NCBI GenBank assembly: GCA_013286305.1
Contig: JABDFW010000012.1
Coordinates: 1-56,945 of the forward strand
Length of the DNA: 56,945 nucleotides
Direction: 5' to 3'
DNA from: Bacteroidota bacterium
GTDB lineage: Bacteria > Bacteroidota > Bacteroidia > Chitinophagales > Chitinophagaceae
Shown here: positions 51,313-56,945 of the stretch, piece by piece
Position numbering within the stretch: the stretch's first letter is position 1
Layout: every line of letters begins with the position of its first letter
The notes under the pieces: generated by a model
The model's input: the letters and a program-made list of their open reading frames with translations, nothing else
The model's database searches: none
Told to the model about the DNA's origin: nothing
Made by a program: the position numbers and the translations under genes

Positions 51313-52812
51313 CTACTTCCTCGTATAGTTGGGCGCTTCTTTTGTTATTTCCACATCATGCGCGTGGCTTTCGCGCATACCAGCATTGGTTATTTGTACA
51401 AATGTGGCTTGTTGCAGTGCACTTATATTGGCTGCGCCGCAATAGCCCATCCCTGCTCTTAATCCGCCTACATATTGCGCTACTACTTCGTTTAACGAAC
51501 CCTTGTATGCAACACGCGCCTCAATTCCTTCAGGCACCAGTTTTTTAATGCCATCCTCAACATCCTGGAAATAACGGTCGCTGCTGCCTTGCTGCATAGC
51601 GCCTATACTGCCCATGCCGCGGTATTCTTTAAACTTTCTTCCTTCATAAATAATGGTTTCGCCAGGGCTTTCTTCTGTGCCGGCAAAAACGCTGCCCATC
51701 ATTACAACGGCAGCCCCTGCTGCAAGCGCTTTTACCATGTCGCCCGTATAGCGTATGCCGCCATCTGCAATTAACGGAACACCTGAGGCTTTAAGCGCAG
51801 AAGCAGCTTCCATAATGGCTGTAAGTTGAGGAACGCCTGTGCCGGCAACAATACGGGTAGTACAAATTGACCCCGGGCCTATACCCACTTTAACGGCATC
51901 GGCACCCGCATCGGCCAAAGCTTTAGCGCCTGCGGCTGTACCTATATTACCTGCTATTACCTGCAGGTTTTTAAAATTCTTTTTTACCAGTTTTAATGCA
52001 TCTATCATTTTAACCTGGTGGCCGTGGGCGCTATCCAGGCATACTACATCTACGCCAACCTGTTGTAGTGCACCAACTCTATCAAGCACATCGGGTGTGT
52101 TGCCTATTGCGGCGCCAACCAGCAAACGGCCAAAACTATCTTTAATACCATTTGGATTATTAATTAGTTGCAGAATATCCCGGTATGTTATTAAACCTAT
52201 AAGCTTGCCCTGTTTATTTACTACCGGAAGTTTTTCTATTTTATGCTGGCGCAAAATTTTGCCGGCCTTTTTCATATCCGTACCCTCCGGTGCGGTGATG
52301 AGGTTTTCTTTCGTCATCACTTCCTTTACTAAAATGCGCTTATCTGTTTCAAAACGAAGGTCGCGGTTGGTGAGAATGCCGGTAAGTTTATTGTTTGCAT
52401 CCACTATAGGAATGCCCCCTATCTTATTTTCTTTCATCAGGCGCAGTGCATCGCCAATGGTAGCGCTTTCGTGCAACGTAATGGGGTCTATTATTAAACC
52501 GCTTTCGCTGCGCTTTACCTTTCTAACCTGTTCTGCCTGCTTTTCAATGCTCATGTTCTTGTGCAAAATACCAATACCGCCTTCCCGCGCCAGTGCAATT
52601 GCAAGCGAGGCTTCGGTAACGGTGTCCATAGCCGCGGAAAGCATGGGAATATTAAGCTTAATGCTTTTGGTAAGATTGGAGCTTATATCAACTTCGCGTG
52701 GTAAAACTTCACTGTATGCGGGCATCAGCAATACATCGTCGAAAGTAAGGCCCTTACCAAAGAATCTTGATTTTTCAGTCTTATTACGGGGAGAATTAAT
52801 TAGTGTTGCCAT
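51313..52812 (-). CDS. guaB: Inosine-5'-monophosphate dehydrogenase
   Basis: About 499 aa from ATG 52812 (MATLINSPR); the open frame continues upstream to 52941, but that part overlaps the promoter and is not IMPDH-like. TIM-barrel enzyme oxidising IMP to XMP, the committed step to GTP. N-terminal [11 protein letters not shown], two CBS domains (about 95-215: [40 protein letters not shown]), catalytic Cys in [11 protein letters not shown], and the flap [11 protein letters not shown] strong Bacteroidota promoter ends only 3 bp before this ATG. Confidence 0.95.
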   Translation of the reverse strand: MATLINSPRNKTEKSRFFGKGLTFDDVLLMPAYSEVLPREVDISSNLTKSIKLNIPMLSAAMDTVTEASLAIALAREGGIGILHKNMSIEKQAEQVRKVKRSESGLIIDPITLHESATIGDALRLMKENKIGGIPIVDANNKLTGILTNRDLRFETDKRILVKEVMTKENLITAPEGTDMKKAGKILRQHKIEKLPVVNKQGKLIGLITYRDILQLINNPNGIKDSFGRLLVGAAIGNTPDVLDRVGALQQVGVDVVCLDSAHGHQVKMIDALKLVKKNFKNLQVIAGNIGTAAGAKALADAGADAVKVGIGPGSICTTRIVAGTGVPQLTAIMEAASALKASGVPLIADGGIRYTGDMVKALAAGAAVVMMGSVFAGTEESPGETIIYEGRKFKEYRGMGSIGAMQQGSSDRYFQDVEDGIKKLVPEGIEARVAYKGSLNEVVAQYVGGLRAGMGYCGAANISALQQATFVQITNAGMRESHAHDVEITKEAPNYTRK

Positions 52813-52815
52813 GTG

Positions 52816-52849
52816 CAAAGATACAGCAGCGTATAAATTGCCTCCAAAA
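52816..52849 (-). promoter_or_regulatory. guaB promoter touching the start codon
   Basis: Minus strand: -33 TTTTG (52849-52845), 21-bp spacer, -7 TATCTTTG (52823-52816), then CAC and the guaB ATG. Both boxes match Bacteroidota consensus, and the transcript would start at or within a few bases of the ATG. Confidence 0.6.
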
Positions 52850-52951
52850 TATTTTTTTGGCAGGGATAAAAACCGGGGTGTTTGGGCAATGATAAAGACC
52901 GGTACAGATGAATTTATGAGCAGGGATTTTTCTGTTGGCACTAAAATAAAA

Positions 52952-52985
52952 AATCCCCGGCGGCAATTTATTTGCGCCGGGGATT
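52952..52985 (-). terminator. Intrinsic terminator of the PA2169-like gene
   Basis: Perfect 11-bp stem AATCCCCGGCG / CGCCGGGGATT with a 12-nt loop; on the minus strand it runs into TTTTTATTTT. It lies 23 bp after the stop at 53008. Confidence 0.85.
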
Positions 52986-53007
52986 ATGTTATTTGCGGCA
53001 GCTTGTA

Positions 53008-53484
53008 TTAAGCTTCCTCTTCAGTAAGTTCAAGAACAGGGGCTGCTATGCTTTCTTTAATAGTATCAAGGGTAGCCTTTATCGCCTCAATCTGCTGGTT
53101 AAGCAATTCTTTTATGCTTCCAAAAATATAATTGGATGATAAAGCTGTAGTATAGGCACTTAATGCAAATTCTTCCTGTGTAATACAGGCTTTTTCTATT
53201 GCCTCTTTACTCGCTGTAGAAAAAAACGGGTCTGTGCCAATTCTTTTATTATGGCTATTGCTCAAAGCATCAATTACCGTTACCGCTTTATGGCCTAAAC
53301 TCTTTACAACTGCCTTTAATTCTGTAATATGGGATGTTTTAATTTTAGCCATTTTTTTAAACGCTTCCTTCATTACTTTGTCTTCCATTTTAAGGGAGGC
53401 ATTTTTGTACATAGTTTTCCCTTTCTCATCAACTGTAATAAGAAGGTTAAGCTTTTCAATCACATGATTATTTACATTCTCCAT
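53008..53484 (-). CDS. PA2169-family four-helix-bundle protein
   Basis: 158 aa, all helical. Helix 1 ([23 protein letters not shown]), helix 2 ([21 protein letters not shown]), helix 3 ([24 protein letters not shown]) and helix 4 ([18 protein letters not shown]) match the ferritin-like PA2169/DUF2383 pattern with Glu and His positions that could bind metal. Often stress-induced in other bacteria; role here unknown. Own terminator; probably single gene. Confidence 0.8.
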   Translation of the reverse strand: MENVNNHVIEKLNLLITVDEKGKTMYKNASLKMEDKVMKEAFKKMAKIKTSHITELKAVVKSLGHKAVTVIDALSNSHNKRIGTDPFFSTASKEAIEKACITQEEFALSAYTTALSSNYIFGSIKELLNQQIEAIKATLDTIKESIAAPVLELTEEEA

Positions 53485-53574
53485 TGTTACTTATTTTGAT
53501 GCAGGCAATATTTTATAAGAGGTTAAGTAAGATTTGTTTTGAATTAACAGCCTTGATTACCCTGTTTTTAACAG

Positions 53575-53862
53575 TTACCATTTCCTGTCTCTCTGGCTGC
53601 GGGAAAAAGAATCGTTATTCGCTTTTGGTTTTGCAACAGAAACACCTAATGCCCTGCCTTCGATATCTTTATTGTTAAGGCCAAGTATTGCATCGTTGCC
53701 TTCCTGCTCAGAAGACATTTCAATAAAGCCAAAACCGCGTGATTTATTGGTAAGCCTGTCTATAATGATCTTTACAGATTTAACGATACCAAATTTGCTG
53801 AATAGTTCTTTTAAGTCTTCTTCTGTTGTATGAAAACTAATGTTTGAAACGTAAATGTCCAT
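53575..53862 (-). CDS. RRM-domain RNA-binding protein
   Basis: 95 aa, one RNA-recognition motif. RNP2 is IYVSNI (3-8) and RNP1 is SRGFGFIEM (about 45-53), with the aromatic residues that stack on RNA. A short basic/Ser tail (KPKANNDSFSRSQRDRKW) follows. Similar small RRM proteins occur in Bacteroidota and cyanobacteria, often cold-induced. The 5' region (53863-54209) holds no other gene. Confidence 0.9.
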   Translation of the reverse strand: MDIYVSNISFHTTEEDLKELFSKFGIVKSVKIIIDRLTNKSRGFGFIEMSSEQEGNDAILGLNNKDIEGRALGVSVAKPKANNDSFSRSQRDRKW

Positions 53863-54209
53863 GACCGTTGAATAATTTAAAAAATGAATTAATTAATTGA
53901 ATTAGTGACGTAAAAGCAAAGAAGGATAAGTGTTACTTGAAAGAAATACTGTGTATCGTTCAGATGTGCCTGTAATTACTAATATATAGTAAAGATATAA
54001 CATTTAACCCAATGGGGTTGCATAATTTTGAATTCGCCAGGTTAAGCCGGGATATTGAAGAATATAAGCAGTGTAAAAAGTACCGTTAGCAATTGACTAT
54101 GAGTGGCTTTGCATTAATAGTTTGGCTGTTATAAAGTATTGCAAAAAGTTGCAATTTCATAAAATAAATACTTCCCGGCAGCAAATAAAATACTGCCGGG
54201 AAGCCCACA
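53863..54209. other. Gene-free spacer ahead of the RRM gene
   Basis: AT-rich; includes a (TTAA)n-like stretch near 53887-53905 and a TAATTTTG box on the + strand near 54022-54029 with no gene behind it. The only clear element is the terminator at its right edge. May include a long leader for the RRM gene. Confidence 0.45.
54171..54203 (-). terminator. Intrinsic terminator of the 54.2-kb gene
   Basis: Perfect 11-bp stem CTTCCCGGCAG / CTGCCGGGAAG with an 11-nt loop; on the minus strand it is followed by TATTTATTTT. It begins 7 bp after the stop. Confidence 0.85.
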
Positions 54210-54641
54210 CTACTTCACTTCCTCATATTTATCAACATATACTTTTATTAGTTTATCAGGGTATTCATTGGCGTGCAGCAAAAAGGTAATTTTTCCATCA
54301 ACTGCCTCTACTGTTATAATAACAGCTTTTAAGTCTTCATGTGATGTATGAATGTCGGTAGTGATAACAGTTTTGCCATTTTTAAAAGGCACGTTCCAGT
54401 TACAGGTAATATTGCTGAAGGTTCCCGTCATTACTTCTTCATCGCCCTGCCCGGGGTCAATTTTAATATCTTTCGCAGTAGTTTCTATTACCGCGTTCAT
54501 GTCTTTAGAATCCACAACATTCATGTTTGAATCCAGGTTTTCCATTTTGGATGCGGTCCAGCGTACTTTGGTGCTACATTGTGCTTTACAAGCAAAGCTG
54601 AACCCAAGTATGGCTACAGCTAAAAAAATGATCTTTTTCAT
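54210..54641 (-). CDS. Hypothetical small secreted protein
   Basis: 143 aa from ATG 54641 (MKKIIFLAVAILG, signal peptide ending near CKAQC); the frame extends to 54776, but the added part is basic and unlike an export signal. The mature domain is beta-rich (KVRWTASKMENLDSN, MTGTFSNITCNWNVPF, AVIITVEAVDGKITFLL) with three Cys. No known family recognised. It is preceded by the 54715 gene on the same strand (74-bp gap), so both may be one unit. Confidence 0.62.
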   Translation of the reverse strand: MKKIIFLAVAILGFSFACKAQCSTKVRWTASKMENLDSNMNVVDSKDMNAVIETTAKDIKIDPGQGDEEVMTGTFSNITCNWNVPFKNGKTVITTDIHTSHEDLKAVIITVEAVDGKITFLLHANEYPDKLIKVYVDKYEEVK

Positions 54642-54714
54642 AATTAATGGTTTATTTTTTGGTTTTAAAAGAATTTTTACCCTGCATCCCTCTTTCGTGC
54701 ACTTTTTGAACATT

Positions 54715-55155
54715 TTAAAGGTTGATTGTAAGCCTGCCCTTGTTTTCGCCTTTTGATACTGCGGTCCCGTTTTCAATCTGCATCACACTCCCTTTGGAGT
54801 CGTAGGTAACAAAATAGGTAACAAACAATTTTTCCTTTCTGTCTAATATGTTATGCACAGTTACTGTTTGGCTTAAAGCATTGCTTAGTGTGGGGTATTT
54901 TTTTAACTGCATGGCTCCATAAACTTTATCCCACAATATTGTTTGCTTGTTGCCCCGCACCTTAAAAATTATGATATGTACTGACGCAGCGGACATATCA
55001 TAAACCTTTTCGTTATAGTTGGTATCCCTGGCTATTGAGTAGCTGATCTCTTTGCTTATTGGTTTTTCAGGAGAAAGCAGGTCAGTTAATTGCGTATGAA
55101 ATATGGCTGTTGGTAAGGTTAACCCAAGCACTATTTCAAATATCATCTTTTTCAT
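54715..55155 (-). CDS. Small exported protein, paralogue of the 13.97-kb gene
   Basis: 146 aa from ATG 55155, which has a good AGGGAGGTG ribosome-binding-like sequence immediately upstream; a GTG two codons earlier is the only alternative. N-terminal hydrophobic helix, then the same domain as the 13966-14406 protein, including SPEKPISKEISY versus PEKTVSKNISF, KKYPTLSNALSQ, and SKGSVMQIENGTAVSKG near the end. Function unknown. A 21-bp perfect palindrome lies 64 bp upstream. Confidence 0.7.
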   Translation of the reverse strand: MKKMIFEIVLGLTLPTAIFHTQLTDLLSPEKPISKEISYSIARDTNYNEKVYDMSAASVHIIIFKVRGNKQTILWDKVYGAMQLKKYPTLSNALSQTVTVHNILDRKEKLFVTYFVTYDSKGSVMQIENGTAVSKGENKGRLTINL

Positions 55156-55218
55156 AAACACCTCCCTTATTTTAACTTTTTTTAGAACTTGTCTTTGTTA
55201 ATTACAGAATAAAAGTAG

Positions 55219-55239
55219 GTACTATGTTTTGCATAGTAC
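55219..55239. promoter_or_regulatory. Perfect palindrome, possible operator
   Basis: GTACTATG, 5-nt spacer, CATAGTAC. It lies in the upstream region of the 54715-55155 gene. Form suits a dimeric repressor such as PadR type; regulator unknown. Confidence 0.4.
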
Positions 55240-55297
55240 ATTATATAACAGTAAATGGTTAATATCCGTGATGAATGGTAAAATTTAAGGATGGCGC

Positions 55298-55321
55298 ACA
55301 CCAACTTACAATAAGGGACAA
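55298..55321 (+). repeat. 24-bp inverted repeat, left arm
   Basis: Starts ACACCAACTTAC and ends AATAAGGGACAA. Matches the reverse complement of 56060-56083 at 23 of 24 positions. Confidence 0.8.
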
Positions 55322-55379
55322 GATAAAGGCAGTTTACGCTAAAAGTTAGTTTTAGTAGTTTGAAAACAACTTGTAGGTT

Positions 55380-55447
55380 TGGAGGCTACCAGAGTTGAAC
55401 TGGCATAGGCGGGGTCGCAATCCACCATATTACCATCAATAGCCCCC
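55380..55447 (-). tRNA. Divergent tRNA-like sequence
   Basis: 68 nt. The acceptor stem GGGGGCT / AGCCTCC pairs over 7 bp (one G-T) with discriminator A. The T arm is GCCAG-TTCAACT-CTGGT, a normal 5-bp stem with a 7-nt loop. The D arm is reduced to ATT/AAT around GATGGT. The anticodon stem GGTGG/CCGCC has a 9-nt loop ATTGCGACC, so the anticodon is ambiguous (GCG or TGC). No encoded CCA. Short length and weak D arm point to a mobile-element or degenerate tRNA rather than a housekeeping one. Confidence 0.45.
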
Positions 55448-55501
55448 TTTCAGGAACTACAAAGGTAAATAATAAACAAATTGTCTGAAAACAACCAGAG
55501 T

Positions 55502-55669
55502 ATGAAGAGAGGGGGTAAAAAACGGCAAATTATAATATACGAAGAGGGCAAGGTGTTTATAGAACAACCGCCCTTATGGATGGTTTATTTTAGGGCTGCT
55601 GTGTACATTATTGGATGTGCTATTATTTGCTGGTTGGCTTTGACAGGTAGAATACACCGTAATTATTAA
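55502..55669 (+). CDS. Possible small membrane protein (55 aa)
   Basis: Basic N-terminus (MKRGGKKRQ) and one transmembrane helix (YFRAAVYIIGCAIICWLAL). It overlaps, antisense, the last third of the 55574-56041 gene, whose own transmembrane helix lies in the same DNA. At most one may be real; I favour the longer minus-strand frame. No family recognised. Confidence 0.3.
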   Translation: MKRGGKKRQIIIYEEGKVFIEQPPLWMVYFRAAVYIIGCAIICWLALTGRIHRNY

Positions 55670-56041
55670 TGTGGCGATTGTAACAATAGGAATAACCAAG
55701 TACGACAAAATCCATTCTATTTTTTGTCTTTTGGCTTGTTTGGTTTCCCACTTAATATAATTTTCAATTCCCTTTAATTCTTTTGCTTTATTCCCTTTTT
55801 CAGTCAAAAATTTATCTTCCTGCCGAGGCGATAATCTGCCAATATATCCATTGTCTAATAAAAATCCATGCACTTCATTATAAAAATTATCGTTAGGTAT
55901 TAATATTATTTCAGTAAATATTTCATTTTTATTATTATCTCTTATCCAATAGGGGAAAGAGCCTTTAAAATCAATAGGGTCATTGAGCCTTAATTTTGAC
56001 AATACGATATTACATGCTGCAATTATTATTTTCTCATCCAT
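55574..56041 (-). CDS. Hypothetical membrane-anchored protein in TIR-bounded segment
   Basis: 155 aa. A soluble N-terminal domain (about 1-100) with FPYWIRDNNKNEIFTEIILIP, FYNEVHGFLLDNGYIGRLSPRQEDKFLTEKG, resembling small winged-helix-like hypothetical proteins of mobile regions. Then one transmembrane helix (LSYLVIPIVTIATLIITVY) and a short Ser/Asn-rich tail. It lies fully between the 24-bp inverted repeats, so it is cargo of that segment. Function unknown. Confidence 0.55.
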   Translation of the reverse strand: MDEKIIIAACNIVLSKLRLNDPIDFKGSFPYWIRDNNKNEIFTEIILIPNDNFYNEVHGFLLDNGYIGRLSPRQEDKFLTEKGNKAKELKGIENYIKWETKQAKRQKIEWILSYLVIPIVTIATLIITVYSTCQSQPANNSTSNNVHSSPKINHP

Positions 56042-56059
56042 AAATTTATATTATGTTGT

Positions 56060-56083
56060 TTGTCCCTTATTATAAGTTGGTGT
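56060..56083 (-). repeat. 24-bp inverted repeat, right arm
   Basis: TTGTCCCTTATT then ATAAGTTGGTGT on the + strand, inverse of the 55298 arm with one mismatch. It also lies just beyond the 3' end of the IS1595-type genes, so it may double as that element's terminal repeat. Confidence 0.8.
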
Positions 56084-56096
56084 CCAACAAATAGTA

Positions 56097-56246
56097 TTAT
56101 TTCTTAAGAATTTTACTATTCTTAGGCGGTGTATTTATAAGGGCTGTTAATAATTGATCTGGTGTAGCATTAACCGTTAAATGAATGTCGTATTTTCCCT
56201 TTTTAGGCAGTTTGGGCGGCGTTATTTTGTTTGTTTGCTTTGCCAT
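56097..56246 (-). CDS. Small basic protein overlapping the transposase end (49 aa)
   Basis: ATG 56246 to TAA 56097. It begins MAKQTNKITPPKLPKKGKYD, continues IHLTVNATPDQLLTALINTP and ends in a Lys-rich tail. It overlaps the transposase 3' end by 44 bp in another frame, an arrangement consistent with translational coupling. Codon use is protein-like, and the strand and position match the transposase. Possibly an accessory gene of the insertion sequence; no family recognised. Confidence 0.5.
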   Translation of the reverse strand: MAKQTNKITPPKLPKKGKYDIHLTVNATPDQLLTALINTPPKNSKILKK

Positions 56247-56945
56247 TATTTACAAGATTTTTATACGTTAAACGTCCTTCAATCTTGCCTAAAGTTAGAA
56301 TAAATCTTTCTGCATCTTTTAATTTTCTTGTATTGTAACGGTATGAGTATTCATTACAATAGGCTTGCAGGTGTTTAAAGCTAATTTGATGGTAAATGCC
56401 ATAAATGCCGCGCCTCATTACGCTCCAAAAGTTTTCTACTGTATTTGTGTGAACGTCAAGCCTTACCCATTCTCTTTTACTGTGGAATACTGCTTCATGC
56501 TTATATTCATCTAATCCCCTGCGGTAAACAAAGGCTTCATCAGTCATTAACCTTGTTCCTGGTTTTACGTTAGCCTTAATAGTGGGTTTTATATTATCTC
56601 CCTTGCTTTCATCAAAGGCAAACACTCTTATATTGCCACCACGCTGGGCAAGTCCCAAAACAGCCCCTTTGTTCTTAATTGGGTTATTAAGTTTATAATC
56701 TACTTCTTCCGGTGATAAGCCAACAAAATCACTTGCAAATTTGCGTGCCATGTACGTTTCATCGCTTTCAACAATTCCGCTTAATAATTCGGGTGAATTT
56801 TCTTTTAATGCCTCTCTCATTCTATGCAGCATAAACCATGCACTTTTTTGGCTTGTACCAATATCTTTTGCAAGCTGGTAACTACTGATACCTTTTTTAT
56901 GACCTGAAATAATATACAATGCCATAAACCATTTATTCAGGGGAA
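56203..56945 (-). CDS. IS1595-family (ISXO2-like) transposase, N-terminus outside window
   Basis: About 246 residues visible; the frame is open to the right edge as PLNKWFMALYII, a conserved mid-protein segment of ISXO2-like transposases, so the usual zinc-ribbon N-terminus is beyond the window. A helix-turn-helix (SSYQLAKDIGTSQKSAWFML) is followed by the DDE catalytic core: Asp in VESDETYM, Asp in LMTDEAFVY, and Glu in NTVENFWSVMRRG. It catalyses cut-and-paste transposition of the insertion sequence. No internal stop or frameshift is seen in the visible part. Confidence 0.9.
   Translation of the reverse strand, partial: PLNKWFMALYIISGHKKGISSYQLAKDIGTSQKSAWFMLHRMREALKENSPELLSGIVESDETYMARKFASDFVGLSPEEVDYKLNNPIKNKGAVLGLAQRGGNIRVFAFDESKGDNIKPTIKANVKPGTRLMTDEAFVYRRGLDEYKHEAVFHSKREWVRLDVHTNTVENFWSVMRRGIYGIYHQISFKHLQAYCNEYSYRYNTRKLKDAERFILTLGKIEGRLTYKNLVNNGKANKQNNAAQTA

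Larger units (their letters stand above)
56060..56945 (-). mobile_element. IS1595-family insertion sequence (partial)
   Basis: Transposase, small accessory ORF and a probable terminal inverted repeat at 56060-56083. The other end lies beyond the window, so target duplication and element length cannot be judged. Confidence 0.7.

Noticed and set aside
51839..53011. 390-codon + strand ORF opposite guaB
   Set aside because: It lies antisense to a clear IMP dehydrogenase, has Ser/Leu/Pro-rich antisense-type composition and no domain; the open frame is a by-product of guaB codon use.
55297..56085. Complete autonomous insertion sequence between the 24-bp inverted repeats
   Set aside because: No transposase is encoded inside; the DDE transposase lies outside the right arm.

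Overview
The window looks like chromosome from a Bacteroidota bacterium, most likely family Chitinophagaceae. The evidence is two proteins with type IX secretion (T9SS type B) C-termini, a ZnuD-like TonB-dependent receptor with a carboxypeptidase-like N-domain, a CCDC81-type HU protein, a sphingolipid-type PLP synthase, a DUF4105/Lnb-like protein, LytTR signalling, promoter motifs of the TAnnTTTG type, and AT-leaning, widely spaced intergenic DNA full of short repeats. There is no rRNA operon, CRISPR array, prophage or conjugative module.

Layout. 1-2.7 kb: nucleoside/ribose salvage (secreted nucleoside hydrolase, sugar permease, ribokinase). 2.7-11 kb: housekeeping (a DCC redox protein, ispH, htpG, glycerate kinase, a fused hydroxyacyl-CoA dehydrogenase/enoyl-CoA hydratase behind a palindromic operator). 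11-20 kb: a CPCC-type protein, the PLP synthase, and a minus-strand operon of TPR protein, beta-barrel and HU-CCDC81 protein. 20-25.5 kb: DoxX, a hot-dog thioesterase and a LytS/LytTR two-component pair. 25.7-33 kb: dacB, cinA, a 2-oxoacid dehydrogenase E2, DUF1569, a very small protein-kinase-like protein and a conserved hypothetical. 33-35 kb: ssb and an SDR.

35.3-41.6 kb is the most coherent accessory block: a minus-strand set of a small His/Cys protein, a lipoprotein, an outer-membrane barrel, a ZnuD-like receptor, a Fur-family regulator, a shortened CobW-type GTPase lacking the CxCC motif, and a second Fur-family regulator. Beside it lies a perfect Fur-like palindrome that precedes an unlisted 43-codon ORF. 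I read this as a zinc (or related metal) acquisition system. 42-47 kb: two paralogous T9SS-secreted PKD proteins. 47.4-51.1 kb: hydrolase, DUF4105/Lnb-like protein and Lnt, that is, two lipoprotein N-acylation candidates side by side. 51.3-55.2 kb: guaB with a promoter almost touching its start codon, a PA2169-like four-helix protein, an RRM protein and two small secreted proteins. The right end is mobile: an IS1595-family transposase runs off the edge, and next to it a 0.8-kb segment bounded by 24-bp inverted repeats carries a divergent tRNA-like sequence and one or two small membrane proteins.

A feature spanning the whole window is a family of intergenic repeats with an 8-bp period (GTTTGARN, GTTCACAA, GACTTTCG and similar units). 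Their orientation tends to follow the adjacent gene. A separate G/C-rich palindromic family (core CCCCTAAAGGGG) forms a MITE-like inverted pair at 30.8 kb, and a related sequence appears to lie in frame inside the beta-oxidation gene.
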